A stretch of 64,000 bases of DNA from an uncultured Thermotogae bacterium (GCA_913056255.1 CAJXLN010000003.1:30727-94726), one strand, 5' to 3'. Shown: positions 43,239 to 54,104, numbered from the stretch's first letter. The notes: generated from the letters alone by a model not told the origin. Translations and numbers: made by a program.

Positions 43239-43988
43239 CTAAATGGTAATCATGTCTCCGGCGTTTTTTAAAATGCACTTTTCTCCAAGCACACGTTCAA
43301 ATATCTTTACGGCTGTTTTACCGGTACAGTGTAAGGGAACAACCTTCACACCGTGTTTTTGAAATTCCAGTGCAACTTTTTCTATTCGCAACGTGGAAGA
43401 ATCTTTCAAATGAAAGCCTCCAACAACACTGTGAACACCGTGTCTTCTGCTCGCTTCTTCAAGAATATACTCTATTCCTCGATGTGCACAACCTGTTAAA
43501 AGCACACCATCTTTGAAAAGATTAATCTCGTCTTCGAAGGTGTCTTGAATGCCGTTTATTTTGAAACGTTTATCTATTATATCCGGATTGGTTCTGACCT
43601 TATTTATGATCTCAAAATCATCGATCACCGTATCCCCATCCAACAGATGAACTCTTGACATCTTTTCGACATCTTTCCAATTGTAAGAAGGCCCTGCAAA
43701 ACGTGTTTCGCTGTACTTTGGAATAAGTGCTTTTCTGTGAATGTACAGATCTACTTCTCCGGTTTTCCTCAAGAGATACAGAAGTCCTCCCATATGATCG
43801 TAATGGCCATGGCTTACGAATATTCTTTTCACACGTTTGAAATTGATGCCTAGTTTCTCCGCATTTTTAACGGCTATATCGGTTGATCCGGTGTCGAAAA
43901 TCGTTTCGTTATCTATCAAAAGAGACAAGCCATGCTCCGAAAAGAAACCATCTTTCGCACTATCATTACACAAAATGGTGATCTTCAC
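43239..43988 (-). CDS. Metallo-beta-lactamase-fold hydrolase, pterin-synthase-like
   Basis: MBL-fold protein of 249 residues: SHGHYDHMGGLLYLL (HxHxDH) near residue 60, a His in TGCAHRGIEYIL, GGFHLKDSS and the C-terminal PLHCTGKTAVKIF. This matches a family annotated as dihydropterin ribofuranosyl-aminobenzene phosphate synthase-like MBLs of archaea and thermophiles. Substrate not shown here. Stands alone between convergent/divergent neighbours. Confidence 0.85.
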   Translation of the reverse strand: MKITILCNDSAKDGFFSEHGLSLLIDNETIFDTGSTDIAVKNAEKLGINFKRVKRIFVSHGHYDHMGGLLYLLRKTGEVDLYIHRKALIPKYSETRFAGPSYNWKDVEKMSRVHLLDGDTVIDDFEIINKVRTNPDIIDKRFKINGIQDTFEDEINLFKDGVLLTGCAHRGIEYILEEASRRHGVHSVVGGFHLKDSSTLRIEKVALEFQKHGVKVVPLHCTGKTAVKIFERVLGEKCILKNAGDMITI

Positions 43989-44073
43989 GAAACATCACCT
44001 CCGACTCATTCTACCATTTTTTCGTAACGTAGTCACACTTTTAAAACTTTTGCGATGATTCATTGATTTGAGG

Positions 44074-44079
44074 TATAAT
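44074..44079 (+). promoter_or_regulatory. -10 of apgM
   Basis: TATAAT on the plus strand, within AGGTATAATC, about 45 bases before the TTG start. -35 not clear. Confidence 0.5.
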
Positions 44080-44124
44080 CAAGAGAAACTCAGAAGTGAA
44101 AACGCATAAAGGAGGTTTTTTAAA

Positions 44125-45348
44125 TTGGATAAGCAGGAATTTGTGAGCAAACTCACGATAAGGAATGACTCTAAGATATTGATGTTGATCATGGATGGAC
44201 TTGGGGGTGCGCCAGAAATTGGTGGAAAAACGGAACTTGAAGCTGCAAACACACCGAATATGGACATGCTTGCTTCCGCTTCGGATCTTGGACAAACCGT
44301 GCCGGTAATTCCCGGAATAACACCGGGCAGCGGACCAGGCCATCTCGGACTTTTTGGGTATGATCCAGTTAAATATCAAATAGGCAGAGGAATACTTGAG
44401 GCTTTGGGGATAGGACTTGAAGTCTCAAATAAAGATGTTGTGGCCCGTGGGAACTTCGCAACCATTCGAGACGGAATAATCGTCGATCGAAGAGCAGGAA
44501 GACCGGCAACTGAAGAGAATGTTAAGGTCTGTAAGTTGATCAATTCAAAAATATCCGAGATTGATGGTGTTAAGGTTCGGGTTTTTCCGGGAAAAGAACA
44601 CAGATTTGTTTTGAAGCTTACCGGCGATGGACTTGATGACAAACTTACAGATGCCGATCCACAACACGATAACGAGCCTATTGAGTACGCGAAAGCACTT
44701 TCCGAGAGTTCAAAGAAAACTGCGAAAGTCGTGAATGAATTCATGGATCGTGTTATAGATCTCTTAAAAAACGAAGATAAAATATCGGGATGCCTTCTAA
44801 GAGGTTTTTCTGGATACCCAGATCTTCCACTATTCCCAGAAGTTTACAAGATCAAAAGCGCCGCAATAGCAACATACCCAATGTACCGTGGCCTTGCCAA
44901 GTTGGTTGGCATGGATGTCTTGGAGGTTCCGAATGCAGAAGGCGAAATGGAAACTTTGAAAGCCGAAATAAAAGTCCTGAAAGATAACTACGACAAGTAC
45001 GATTTCTTCTATTTTCACGTAAAACATACTGACTCTTACGGTGAAGATTCGAACTTTATGGCAAAGGTGAATGTCATAGAAACGGTAGATGAAGTTATAC
45101 CTGAGATCATGTCTCTCAAACCAGATGTCATCGTGATCACAGGTGACCATTCCACACCGGCTCTAGTTGGAGGACACAGCTGGCATCCTGTTCCATTCTT
45201 GATGCACTCCAAATATTCTCGCTACGGATTATCGAGTTCATTCAATGAAAAAGAATGCGCTCGTGGAAGCCTTGGAACTGTTGAAGCCAGAGATCTCATG
45301 ACTCTTCTTTTGGCTAACGCGATGAGACTCGAGAAATATGGCGCTTGA
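44125..45348 (+). CDS. apgM: 2,3-bisphosphoglycerate-independent phosphoglycerate mutase, archaeal type
   Basis: Interconverts 3- and 2-phosphoglycerate in glycolysis. The alkaline-phosphatase-fold signatures are LIMDGLGGAP at the start, the catalytic Ser region TPGSGPGHLGLFGYDP, and ITGDHSTPALVGGHSWHPVP at the metal site near the C-terminus. 407 residues as in archaeal aPGAMs and Thermotogota. TTG at 44125 follows GGAGG. Another glycolytic gene pair (gap-pgk) is at the window's other end. Confidence 0.93.
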   Translation: MDKQEFVSKLTIRNDSKILMLIMDGLGGAPEIGGKTELEAANTPNMDMLASASDLGQTVPVIPGITPGSGPGHLGLFGYDPVKYQIGRGILEALGIGLEVSNKDVVARGNFATIRDGIIVDRRAGRPATEENVKVCKLINSKISEIDGVKVRVFPGKEHRFVLKLTGDGLDDKLTDADPQHDNEPIEYAKALSESSKKTAKVVNEFMDRVIDLLKNEDKISGCLLRGFSGYPDLPLFPEVYKIKSAAIATYPMYRGLAKLVGMDVLEVPNAEGEMETLKAEIKVLKDNYDKYDFFYFHVKHTDSYGEDSNFMAKVNVIETVDEVIPEIMSLKPDVIVITGDHSTPALVGGHSWHPVPFLMHSKYSRYGLSSSFNEKECARGSLGTVEARDLMTLLLANAMRLEKYGA

Positions 45349-45389
45349 TTTTTAAGATACCTTCTGGTATCAGTTAAGGGGGGATGATT

Positions 45390-47225
45390 ATGAAAAAAGC
45401 GCTTGTGTTGATCGCCATTTTTACGCTGTCCGTGATGGTACTGGCCGTTTCAACGCGAATTTCACCTCCGGAGATCCCGTCAGAGGTGAAAGCATTGGCA
45501 TCTGCCAAGTTGATCAAAATCGTACCGAATAAGACCATTACCGTCACGATGAACAAGCCCAATGGTAGTGAATACAAAGTTGGAGAAACGATATGGTTCA
45601 CGGTAAAAAACACAGTACCAGGATACCTTTACATACTCGATATACCAGAGAGTGGAAACATCACTCAGCTTTTCCCAAACTATTACCAACGAAACAATTT
45701 CATCAATTCGGGAACACACAGAATACCCTCATCTTCTCGATACCATTTTAAGGTTTCTGGTACAAAATCAGGAATAGAGTTTGTGGAATTCATACTTTCT
45801 TCCAAGCCTTTGAATTTTTTGCAGAAAACGGTAACTACCAAAAAAATTCCATTTGCTGTTGTTGGAGGAACAAGCAAAAAAGAATTCGTGAGTTTCAAAT
45901 TGAAGCTCATGAAGTCGTTAACCGTAGTTCCTCAAAAATGGACAGCATGGACGTATTTTTACCTTAACGCTGGAGAGAAAACATTTTTAAAAGTTCAAAG
46001 CATTCCCAAAGGAGCCTATATAACCGTTGATGGAAAAGATTACGGCGTTACACCTAAAACGATTGAGGTGAGCTCGGGATATCATACAGTTTCATTGTCG
46101 ATGAATGGATATCAAACATGGAGAGGGACCGTTTTTGTTGGGATCGGACAAACAAAATCGATAAGCGTAGGACTCGTTCCAGTTCAACAAAATCTTACCG
46201 GAACACTGGAGATAAATGTTTATCCACTCGGTGCGCGCGTGTACGTGGATGGAAAAGATATGGGTATCGGAGATCAAACTTTGAGCGTTTCAGCCGGCTA
46301 TCATACCGTTGTTGTTGAAAAAGACGGTTACCGATCTTACTACAACGATTCGGTTGTAGTAAATTCCGGTCTCACAACCACACTTGAGGTACACCTCATT
46401 CCGTTAACCGCTAACATGTACATTCGTTCTCAGCCCTACGTGAATGTATTCATAGATGGCGTTTTCGCGGGAGGCACAGGATATGACGGATACTTGTATC
46501 TTACAGGATTGAGAGTTGGCTACCACAAAATCGTTTTTAAAAAAGAATGGTACATATCACAAGCAATAAATTACCATGTAAATCCCGGTGACAATTACCT
46601 TTCCGTTAATCTTTCGGCAGCTGGAATGTTGAAAGTGCACTCCAACGTTTACCCTGTTTCCGTTGAAGTGGATGGCCATGATTACGGAGAGCTAAAAGAT
46701 CGCTCACAAGGAATATACGTGCCAATCGGTTCCCATACTGTGATGCTTTCCAACCCGGAATACATGCCTTATCAGAGTATGTTGAGCTTTAACTTTCAGC
46801 ACACAACTGAGATCGATGTTTCTTTAAAGCTTAAGCCCTTAACTCTTTCGATCGAAGCTGAACCCAATCCATTCAGTCCCAATGGTGATTGGTATCAGGA
46901 CACAACAACCTTTCACATTGAACTTAGCAGAAAAGCAACTGTGAAGGTAGAAATCTATTCTGGGAATCAGTTAATATGGTATCGTAGAGTTAATGCTTCC
47001 TATGGACTCACAAATATTTCTTGGGACGGATACTCCCTTGAAGGTCAGTCTATGCCAAATGGCATTTACAAAGTGAATGTTACAGTAGAAAGTTACGGTC
47101 AAACGATGACAAGATCCCTGAACGTGGTGATAAACAAAAGTGGGTACACGTATCTGAAACAAATCATACTAATTGGTGGGTTGGCTATACTCGTTGGCTT
47201 GATCTACATGTTATTCGTAAAATAA
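45390..47225 (+). CDS. Secreted PEGA-repeat surface protein with C-terminal anchor
   Basis: 611 residues: a signal peptide (KKALVLIAIFTLSVMVLAVS), a DUF4384-like N-domain (VGETIWFTVKNTVPGYLYI), then at least four PEGA-type repeats (residues ~200-480, for example PKGAYITVDGKDYGVTPKTI, PLGARVYVDGKDMGIGDQTL), a FlgD/CHU-like Ig domain starting at NPFSPNGDWYQD, and a final transmembrane segment (IILIGGLAILVGLIYMLFVK). Likely exposed on the cell envelope, binding carbohydrates or partners. ATG at 45390 is preferred over 45384, which abuts the GGGGGG site. Confidence 0.85.
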   Translation: MKKALVLIAIFTLSVMVLAVSTRISPPEIPSEVKALASAKLIKIVPNKTITVTMNKPNGSEYKVGETIWFTVKNTVPGYLYILDIPESGNITQLFPNYYQRNNFINSGTHRIPSSSRYHFKVSGTKSGIEFVEFILSSKPLNFLQKTVTTKKIPFAVVGGTSKKEFVSFKLKLMKSLTVVPQKWTAWTYFYLNAGEKTFLKVQSIPKGAYITVDGKDYGVTPKTIEVSSGYHTVSLSMNGYQTWRGTVFVGIGQTKSISVGLVPVQQNLTGTLEINVYPLGARVYVDGKDMGIGDQTLSVSAGYHTVVVEKDGYRSYYNDSVVVNSGLTTTLEVHLIPLTANMYIRSQPYVNVFIDGVFAGGTGYDGYLYLTGLRVGYHKIVFKKEWYISQAINYHVNPGDNYLSVNLSAAGMLKVHSNVYPVSVEVDGHDYGELKDRSQGIYVPIGSHTVMLSNPEYMPYQSMLSFNFQHTTEIDVSLKLKPLTLSIEAEPNPFSPNGDWYQDTTTFHIELSRKATVKVEIYSGNQLIWYRRVNASYGLTNISWDGYSLEGQSMPNGIYKVNVTVESYGQTMTRSLNVVINKSGYTYLKQIILIGGLAILVGLIYMLFVK

Positions 47226-47243
47226 TTTTTGGAGGTGAACATT

Positions 47244-48596
47244 TTGAAATTCGATGCGGTAATAATTGGAGGAGGACCCGCCGGAGTAGCGGCAGCAGAA
47301 ACTGCGTTGGCGACTTATCCAAAGAAGAAATTCGCGCTTATTAAGAAAGAAAATCAAACTTTAGTACCATGTGGCATACCATACACGTTGGCAACTCTTG
47401 ATTCCGTCGAAAGTGATATTCTAAGCACAAAAGGAATTGAATCAAAAGGTGTAGAGGTTATCGTCGATGAAGTGAAAGAAATCGATGTCGATGGTAAGAA
47501 GATCGTGACCGCTTCAAAAAAAGAAATAGAGTACGATAGACTGGTAATCTCAACTGGATCAAGAGCAATTGTTCCAAAAATTCCCGGTGTTGAACTTGAT
47601 GGGGTTTTTACCGTACCAAAAGATATATCAAAAATATCCAAAATGAAAGACGCCTTGAAGAAGATGCAAAAAATAGTAGTTGTTGGTGCTGGATTCATAG
47701 GCATGGAAGTAAGCGACGAAATTCACAAAATGGGAAAAGATGTTACCGTTGTGGAAGCCATGAATCGAGTACTTCCCATTGCATTCGATCCAGAGTTCTC
47801 TTTAGAAGTTCAAAAAATATTGGAAGAAAACCACATAAGAGTTATGACTTCATCAAGGGTTAAAGAGATCTTCGGCAATGGAAAGGTAGAAGGTGTACTT
47901 CTTGAATCTGGAGAGCGTATAGATGTAGATGGTGTTGTGCTCTCTATAGGATATCGACCAGAATCCAGTCTTGCAAAAAATGCCGGCATTTTCATTGGAA
48001 TGACAGGCGGTATATGGACGGATGAGTACATGCGAACGAGTGCTAAGGACATCTTTGCCATTGGTGATTGCACGGAACATAAAGAGTTCTTTTCAAGGAG
48101 GCCAAGCAAGTTGAAATTAGCTTCAACTGCAGCTTTCGATGCAAGAGTCGCTGGTGCTAATCTTTTCAACATCAGGTTGATAAGGGAGATTAAAGGGAAC
48201 ATCGGCATATTTTCCACGTCTATCTTCGGTCAAACCCTGGGAGCTGCTGGTAGTACGGAAAGAGATGCGATGGAAAGTGGCTTTGAAACTTTTTGTGGAA
48301 ACTCTACCGCTGTAGATCATCATCCTGGAACGCTTCCAAATACAAGCAAACTTAAAGTTAAGCTCGTGTTTTCAAAGACGAGTGCCGTTTTGCTTGGAGG
48401 ACAAATAATGGGAGGAAAATCGGTTGGAGAGATGATAAATGTTCTTGGTATGGCAGTTCAAAACCGAATGACAGTTACGGATCTCGTTACACTTCAAATA
48501 GGAACTCATCCTCTTCTCACATCATCACCTGTGGTTTATCCAATAATAACCGCCGCATTGGACGCGTACTCAAAAATACATGCTTGTGAGGAGTAA
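47244..48596 (+). CDS. FAD-dependent pyridine nucleotide-disulfide oxidoreductase, CoA-disulfide-reductase-like
   Basis: 450 residues. FAD-binding DAVIIGGGPAGVAAAETA at the start, the redox-active Cys in LVPCGIPY (family NCGLPY in CoA-disulfide reductase/NADH oxidase), NAD-binding IVVVGAGFIGMEV, DIFAIGDCTEH for FAD, and a C-terminal dimerisation domain. Likely reduces CoA-disulfide, polysulfide or oxygen. TTG at 47244 is used since GGAGGTG is 8 bases upstream, skipping an earlier TTG overlapping the site. Four bases upstream of the nucleotidyltransferase gene. Confidence 0.88.
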   Translation: MKFDAVIIGGGPAGVAAAETALATYPKKKFALIKKENQTLVPCGIPYTLATLDSVESDILSTKGIESKGVEVIVDEVKEIDVDGKKIVTASKKEIEYDRLVISTGSRAIVPKIPGVELDGVFTVPKDISKISKMKDALKKMQKIVVVGAGFIGMEVSDEIHKMGKDVTVVEAMNRVLPIAFDPEFSLEVQKILEENHIRVMTSSRVKEIFGNGKVEGVLLESGERIDVDGVVLSIGYRPESSLAKNAGIFIGMTGGIWTDEYMRTSAKDIFAIGDCTEHKEFFSRRPSKLKLASTAAFDARVAGANLFNIRLIREIKGNIGIFSTSIFGQTLGAAGSTERDAMESGFETFCGNSTAVDHHPGTLPNTSKLKVKLVFSKTSAVLLGGQIMGGKSVGEMINVLGMAVQNRMTVTDLVTLQIGTHPLLTSSPVVYPIITAALDAYSKIHACEE

Positions 48597-48601
48597 GCGC
48601 A

Positions 48602-49672
48602 GTGAAAGCCATAATACTTTGTGCTGGAAAGGGAACAAGGCTTAGACCACTGACCTTTACGAATGCCAAACAGTTAATACCTGTGGCAAATAAGCCTGTA
48701 ATACTTTACAGCATAGAAAAGATCCTTGCAGCTGGAATATCCGAAATAGGCATTATCGTCAATCCGGAGAATGTATCTGCCTTTAAGGAAACACTGGGTG
48801 ATGGTTCTGATTTTGGAGTTCACTTGACGTACATAGTTCAAGAAGAACCAAAAGGATTGGCCCACGCCGTCAAATTATCGGAAGATTTTATCGGTGACGA
48901 TAAGTTCTTGATGTATCTCGGAGATAACATGATTCAGGAAGATCTTTCCAAATTCGTTAACGATTTTTCTAAAAGTGATCTGAACGCTTCTATTCTCTTA
49001 ACTCCTGTCGAAGATCCGTCAAGATTTGGAATAGCAATCGTTGACAGCGGTGCCATTGTCAAAGTCGTGGAAAAGCCTAAAAACCCGCCATCCAACCTTG
49101 CGATCATAGGAGTTTATCTCTTTGATCATTTTATCTTTGAAGGAATTGACAACATTCAACCGTCCTGGCGTGGAGAATTGGAAATTACCGATGCTATTCA
49201 GTACCTCATAGATCATGATCACAAAGTTCAAGGCCATGTTGTTTACGGATGGTGGAAAGACGCAGGACGACCTCGGGATCTTATTGAAGCTAATCGTAGA
49301 GTTCTTGCAAATGTAAAAAATTCTCGAAATCTTGGAACGATCGATGGTGGAACGAGCCTAGAGGGACCTGTGGTGGTAGAAAAAGGAGCCGAGATCGTTG
49401 ATTCAATCATTCGAGGACCAACCATCATAGGAGAGGGTGCTTTGATAATCAATTCCTATTTGGGACCATACACATCAATAGGCCCTAAAGTTACGATCGA
49501 GAATTCGGAGATTGAGAACTCCATTCTTTTGGAAAATTCCACTGTTCGCAACGTTTCAGTTCGAATAGATTCGAGTATCGTAGGAAGAAACGTAACCATT
49601 TCGAACATGGAAGCAAAACCGAAAGTTCACAATCTTGTCGTGGGCGATTACAGTCTTATAAAATTGAGCTGA
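48602..49672 (+). CDS. Glucose-1-phosphate thymidylyltransferase-like nucleotidyltransferase
   Basis: Makes nucleotide-activated glucose for envelope glycans. The nucleotidyltransferase motif AIILCAGKGTRLRPLT is followed by VANKPVILYSIEK and YGWWKDAGRPRDLIEANR; the C-terminal half (residues ~240-350) is a left-handed beta-helix with hexapeptide repeats such as IIGEGALIINSYLG. 356 residues, the long RmlA-like form of archaea and Thermotogota. GTG at 48602. Followed by a bidirectional terminator. Confidence 0.9.
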   Translation: MKAIILCAGKGTRLRPLTFTNAKQLIPVANKPVILYSIEKILAAGISEIGIIVNPENVSAFKETLGDGSDFGVHLTYIVQEEPKGLAHAVKLSEDFIGDDKFLMYLGDNMIQEDLSKFVNDFSKSDLNASILLTPVEDPSRFGIAIVDSGAIVKVVEKPKNPPSNLAIIGVYLFDHFIFEGIDNIQPSWRGELEITDAIQYLIDHDHKVQGHVVYGWWKDAGRPRDLIEANRRVLANVKNSRNLGTIDGGTSLEGPVVVEKGAEIVDSIIRGPTIIGEGALIINSYLGPYTSIGPKVTIENSEIENSILLENSTVRNVSVRIDSSIVGRNVTISNMEAKPKVHNLVVGDYSLIKLS

Positions 49673-49696
49673 GAAATAAAAATTGCAGAAAAAGAA

Positions 49697-49716
49697 GAAA
49701 GGGCAATTGCCCTTTC
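49697..49716. terminator. Bidirectional rho-independent terminator
   Basis: Palindrome GAAAGGGCAATTGCCCTTTC with T-rich sequence on both sides. Ends the nucleotidyltransferase transcript on the plus strand and the rpoD operon on the minus strand. Confidence 0.8.
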
Positions 49717-49719
49717 CTT

Positions 49720-50913
49720 CTATTTGTTTTTTCGCTGTTGTGACTGATTTTCTTCTTCCGTTTCTTCTTCATCTTCTTCGATCAATCCTATAAAGACTTT
49801 CAAATGCTTACTTCGGCTTGGATGTCGAAGCTTGCGAAGTGCTTTAACTTCTATTTGTCTGATCCTTTCTCGAGTAACGTTGAAGTATTGTCCAACTTCT
49901 TCAAGTGTTTTGGCTTTTCCATCTATCAAACCGTATCGCATTTTTAGTACCATGGCTTCTCTCGGATTAAGGGTGTTCAGTACTTTTTCTATCTGTTCAT
50001 GAAGCATCATTTGAGAAGCTGCATCTTCTGGAGAAAGAACATTTGAATCCTTCACGAAATCGCCTATAGTCGATTCATCATCATTTCCCACCGTGGATTC
50101 AAGAGAAATGGTTTCACGAGCTGCTTTAAGAATTTCTGTTATCTTTTCATGTGATTTATCCATGAGAACGGCAAGATCATCAACAGTTGGATAAGAGCCA
50201 TGCTTTTGCATGTAGTCTCGTATGATCTTGTTTAATTTGTTTATAGTCTCGACCATGTGAACTGGTACCCTTATCGTTCGTGCCTGATCTGCAATGGCAC
50301 GAGTTATCGCTTGTCTGATCCACCAGGTTGCGTACGTTGAAAACTTATATCCTTTTTTCCAATCGAACTTGTCCACAGCCTTTAAAAGGCCTATGTTTCC
50401 TTCCTGGATAAGATCTAAGAATGATAATCCTCTTCCCATGTATTTTTTAGCTATACTAACGACAAGTCTGAGGTTTGAAGTGCAAAGTTTTTGCTTTGCC
50501 TTTTGGTCACCATTTGCCGATTTGCGCGCAAGTCTTCTCTCTTCACTCGGAGAAAGAAGAGGAATTCTCCCTATTTCTTTAAGATACAATTTCACAGGGT
50601 CTTTGAGATTGGAATTATCGTATACTTCTGGTTTTTGGAGCTCAAGATAAGATAAGTACTTTTTGACTTCGGATGCTTCGGCACTACCATATTCCTCAAG
50701 CGTATTCGCTATGTCTTCACTATCATCTTTTATTGTAATGTGTTCTTTTTCGAGAATATCATATACATCTTCGAGAAATGCTGAATTGAACTTCTCGTAA
50801 TTCGCAGGAATGGCGCTATCTATATCAGCGTAAGTTATATACCCTTGTTTTTTCCCCTTTTTTATCAAAGTGCTAAGCTTCTTTTTTATCCAGGCGGTGT
50901 TACTCGCTGCCAT
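49720..50913 (-). CDS. rpoD: RNA polymerase primary sigma factor
   Basis: Sigma-70 of housekeeping transcription. The 397 residues show region 1.1 at the N-terminus (acidic start), region 1.2 [18 protein letters not shown], region 2 [20 protein letters not shown] and [16 protein letters not shown] plus [19 protein letters not shown], region 3 and region 4 with [35 protein letters not shown]. Start ATG at 50913 (GAGGAG spaced 9) rather than 50922, which abuts the site. Overlaps the dnaG stop. Confidence 0.96.
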   Translation of the reverse strand: MAASNTAWIKKKLSTLIKKGKKQGYITYADIDSAIPANYEKFNSAFLEDVYDILEKEHITIKDDSEDIANTLEEYGSAEASEVKKYLSYLELQKPEVYDNSNLKDPVKLYLKEIGRIPLLSPSEERRLARKSANGDQKAKQKLCTSNLRLVVSIAKKYMGRGLSFLDLIQEGNIGLLKAVDKFDWKKGYKFSTYATWWIRQAITRAIADQARTIRVPVHMVETINKLNKIIRDYMQKHGSYPTVDDLAVLMDKSHEKITEILKAARETISLESTVGNDDESTIGDFVKDSNVLSPEDAASQMMLHEQIEKVLNTLNPREAMVLKMRYGLIDGKAKTLEEVGQYFNVTRERIRQIEVKALRKLRHPSRSKHLKVFIGLIEEDEEETEEENQSQQRKNK

Positions 50914-52594
50914 TTGAAGCATCTCCTCTTTTTTTTAATAGGGAACGGAGTTTCATGGCTTTTTTCATGAGTTCTGCTTTTTGTTCACGATCGACTGTGG
51001 AAACTATCTCCCTTTCCAATTTCTCAATTTGAGATTTTACCTTTCTTCTCTCTAATTCTGAAACGCAGAGATCGAGTATGTCGTCAGCATCTACATTGTG
51101 CTCATCATAAGTAAAAATCTGAAAGAATCTTTCTCCCTCTTCCCTTCCAAAAAACCTCATGGCTTCTTGTGGTAAGGTAACGCCTGAAGATACGATTTTA
51201 AATGTTTTTCTTGCCAACGGGGACAAAACTTCCGCATCTATCTTTTCGATTACCTTAGAACGCATATTCTCATTTAAAAATAGAAGATAAATAACGTAAT
51301 CATCTACTGTCATTCGTACAGATGAAGAATCATGCGAATTAACATTGCTTTTCTTGTTTTGAAGTTCGTACAGTATATCTTTTTCTTCGATCATAAGTAC
51401 CTTAGCCGCTTTTGAAACGAGTTGTCGTTTCAAAATGGAAGAATTAATCCAGGAAATTGATCGTTTGAATCTGTAAATCGCCTTGAGGGGATCACCAAGT
51501 TCTCCAAGTGACTGTTGAACGTAGAAATCCCAATAATCCTTGGCTTCACTGAGTGTTTTTTGAAATTCCTCTTTGCCATGTATACTGAAAAACTCATCCG
51601 GATCCTTTGAATCTCTGAATACCATCACTTTGACGTTAAAATCTTCTCCCACCAACACTTTTGCAATCCTTTGCATCGCCGATATACCTGCACTATCGCT
51701 GTCAAGCACAAAAAGCAGATTGTTCGTAACTCTTCTTAACATATTCAAATGAAATTTCGTCAGATTAGTACCCAACACTGCGCAGGCGTTATCAAATCCA
51801 TGCCGGTGAAAGGCTATAGCATCCATATATCCTTCACAGAGTATTGCAAAACCAGATTTTTTTATTTTGTAACGAGCAATGTTGAAAAGATAAAGCAATT
51901 TTGATTTTGAAAAGTATCGACTTTCGGGAGAGTTGATGTATTTAGGAACTTCATCCGTTAAGCTCCTTCCACCAAATGCCACGATTTTGCCTGAAGAGTC
52001 CTTTATCGGGAAAATCACTCTGTTCTGGAAAAACTCGCGCAATCTTCCACTTCGACTTCTGATAATCAGCCCGTACTTTATAAGATCTTCTACTCCAATT
52101 CCTCGTTGACGAGCCACGCCCCCAACTACGTTTGAATTAATTGGAGCATATCCAAGATCGAATTTTTTCACATCTTCTTTGCTAAGGCCACGATTTTCTG
52201 TTAGATAAGAAAGCGCTTGCCTTCCTTTTGCTGAAAAAAGTGCATTTTTGTAGGCCTCAGCCACAGATTTCATCATCTGGACGTATTTTGAATAAAAACC
52301 ATCATTTGTAACAATAGGCGAACTGACTCCACATATCTCTGCAACTCTTTGGACTGCTTCTATGAAAGAAACGTTCTCAATTTTTTTTACAAATTCTATA
52401 ACGTCACCACCAGCACCACATCCAAAGCAGTGAAAGAATTTTTTTTCTGGATTAACGTAGAAAGAAGGTGTCCTTTCTTCGTGAAAAGGACATAAACCTC
52501 GGTAACTTGAACCGGCTTTTTCAAGTGAAACGTAGTGCGACACAACTTTTACTATGTCGCACTTCGATTTGAAATCTTCTAATTCTTTTTTCAC
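50900..52594 (-). CDS. dnaG: DNA primase
   Basis: Makes RNA primers at the fork. CHC2 zinc domain with [20 protein letters not shown] plus [15 protein letters not shown], then the TOPRIM catalytic region ([21 protein letters not shown] and [15 protein letters not shown]), then a C-terminal helicase-binding domain. GTG at 52594 is chosen (GAGAG 8 bases upstream); an ATG at 52672 would overlap rpsI by 60 bases. This gives 564 residues. Order rpsI-dnaG-rpoD resembles the macromolecular-synthesis operon. Confidence 0.94.
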   Translation of the reverse strand: MKKELEDFKSKCDIVKVVSHYVSLEKAGSSYRGLCPFHEERTPSFYVNPEKKFFHCFGCGAGGDVIEFVKKIENVSFIEAVQRVAEICGVSSPIVTNDGFYSKYVQMMKSVAEAYKNALFSAKGRQALSYLTENRGLSKEDVKKFDLGYAPINSNVVGGVARQRGIGVEDLIKYGLIIRSRSGRLREFFQNRVIFPIKDSSGKIVAFGGRSLTDEVPKYINSPESRYFSKSKLLYLFNIARYKIKKSGFAILCEGYMDAIAFHRHGFDNACAVLGTNLTKFHLNMLRRVTNNLLFVLDSDSAGISAMQRIAKVLVGEDFNVKVMVFRDSKDPDEFFSIHGKEEFQKTLSEAKDYWDFYVQQSLGELGDPLKAIYRFKRSISWINSSILKRQLVSKAAKVLMIEEKDILYELQNKKSNVNSHDSSSVRMTVDDYVIYLLFLNENMRSKVIEKIDAEVLSPLARKTFKIVSSGVTLPQEAMRFFGREEGERFFQIFTYDEHNVDADDILDLCVSELERRKVKSQIEKLEREIVSTVDREQKAELMKKAMKLRSLLKKRGDASNGSE

Positions 52595-52610
52595 AAGAGT
52601 AACTCTCGAA

Positions 52611-53015
52611 TCAACGTTTCGAGAATTGTGGGCTTCTTCTGGCCTTTCTCTTTCCGTATTTTTTTCTCTCAACCATTCTTGAATCTCTTGTTAAAAGGCC
52701 ATTCTTCTTAAGAACGCTTCTTAGATCCTCATTGAAATTCAGTAGTGCTCTTGCAATTCCTAAACGAAGGGCGCCAGCTTGTCCTGAAAGTCCTCCGCCA
52801 TTTATTCTGCATACAATATCGAATTGCCCAATTGTTTTAGTAGTAATGAATGGATCGTTGATCTTCATAACAAGCGTCTCTCTTTGAAAGTAATCTTTGA
52901 GAGATTCGTAATTCTTACCGTTTATGATTATTTTCCCTTCTCCTGGTCTCAAATGGACCCGAGCAACAGAAGTCTTCCTTCTTCCCGTACCGTAGTAATC
53001 TGCTTTTTCAGCCAT
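52611..53015 (-). CDS. rpsI: 30S ribosomal protein S9
   Basis: Small-subunit protein reaching the P-site tRNA with its C-terminal tail. [38 protein letters not shown] and the terminal [18 protein letters not shown] are all typical; 134 residues. ATG at 53015 with GGAG. It follows rplM by 90 bases and precedes dnaG. Confidence 0.97.
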   Translation of the reverse strand: MAEKADYYGTGRRKTSVARVHLRPGEGKIIINGKNYESLKDYFQRETLVMKINDPFITTKTIGQFDIVCRINGGGLSGQAGALRLGIARALLNFNEDLRSVLKKNGLLTRDSRMVERKKYGKRKARRSPQFSKR

Positions 53016-53105
53016 TCATGATACTCCTTTCAGTCATTGAAAGTAAAAACATTATTCTATAGCTACAATCTCTCTCGAGCGAGAATTACTTCAATCTCAA
53101 TTCTA

Positions 53106-53540
53106 TTAAAGCTCCAAGAGCTGAGGTTTTTGAGCTTCATGAGGATGTTTCGCACCACGATAAACCTTGAGCTTTCTAAACATATTCCTCCCAAGCACAC
53201 CTTTAGGCAGCATGCCATGTACAGCGAATTTTATTAACCTCTCAGGATGCGTCTTCAACAGATCTTTGGCACTTATTTTTTTAAGATTTCCCATGTATCC
53301 AGTATGCCTGTAATAGAATTTGTCGTTGAGCTTATTTCCAGTTAAAAGGACCTTTTCTGCATTTATAACAACCACGTAATCACCTGTATCTTCGTGTGGC
53401 GTGTAAGTCGGTTTGCTCTTACCAGAAAGGATTCGAGCTATTTCTACCGCAAGACGGCCCACTGGTTTTTCAGTTGCATCCACTACATACCATTTCTTTT
53501 CCAATCCATCTTTTTTCGCAAAATAAGTTTTTTGAGTCAT
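53106..53540 (-). CDS. rplM: 50S ribosomal protein L13
   Basis: Early-assembly 23S rRNA-binding protein. [38 protein letters not shown] and [20 protein letters not shown] are diagnostic. 144-145 residues; GTG at 53543 or ATG at 53540 both fit the GGAGGAG site. Overlaps the ECF S gene by about 4 bases. Confidence 0.97.
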   Translation of the reverse strand: MTQKTYFAKKDGLEKKWYVVDATEKPVGRLAVEIARILSGKSKPTYTPHEDTGDYVVVINAEKVLLTGNKLNDKFYYRHTGYMGNLKKISAKDLLKTHPERLIKFAVHGMLPKGVLGRNMFRKLKVYRGAKHPHEAQKPQLLEL

Positions 53541-54103
53541 CACTCGCTACTCCTCCATTTACGATTCGTTTTCCATGCTTCCACTTTAAAAACATTAGAT
53601 GTCTTTTTGTAGATCAAAAATGTTACGAATCCATCCACGGTTACTTTAACCACATTGAAAAGCGTTATCACCCAAAGATAATTTTTCAAAACGAACATGT
53701 ATGAAACTTTCAAGTACGGTGGATAAACCAACATATTCAAAGCATCCATACCCGTTATCACGATCGCCGAGGCAATACTCAAAGCGGCTATTGCCCTGGT
53801 TCTGGTTTTCTTTCTCGAGTAAAACCATGCTGAAAAGCCAACAAGCAATGTTCCGGCGACGGCATTCATAAAAATTCCTACCACATCCGTTCCTCTGATG
53901 GCAAAATAGAGCAAATCTTTAATCAACACCGTCAAAATACCCGGGATGGGTCCAATCATGAAGCCCACTAACAAAGCGGCAATGTCACTCGGATCGTACT
54001 TAAATCCCACCAATTGGGGGATTGGTATTTCTATTAGCATCAACACCGTCGCCATGGCCGAAAACACGCCTATGATGGCTAATTTCTTAGTCCTTGTTAC
54101 CAT
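53540..54103 (-). CDS. ECF transporter S component, RibU-like
   Basis: Membrane substrate-binding subunit of an energy-coupling-factor transporter. Six hydrophobic segments; 187 residues. The N-terminal [17 protein letters not shown]-type helix and [22 protein letters not shown] match the riboflavin-binding RibU group. The shared ATPase and T component genes are not in this window. It sits between rpmA and rplM, an odd place for a vitamin transporter, with no FMN riboswitch seen. Confidence 0.82.
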   Translation of the reverse strand: MVTRTKKLAIIGVFSAMATVLMLIEIPIPQLVGFKYDPSDIAALLVGFMIGPIPGILTVLIKDLLYFAIRGTDVVGIFMNAVAGTLLVGFSAWFYSRKKTRTRAIAALSIASAIVITGMDALNMLVYPPYLKVSYMFVLKNYLWVITLFNVVKVTVDGFVTFLIYKKTSNVFKVEAWKTNRKWRSSE

Positions 54104-54104
54104 A

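Noticed and set aside
45356-45371. GATACC-TTCT-GGTATC hairpin after apgM
   Set aside because: Only six base pairs and no T-run; too weak to call a terminator.
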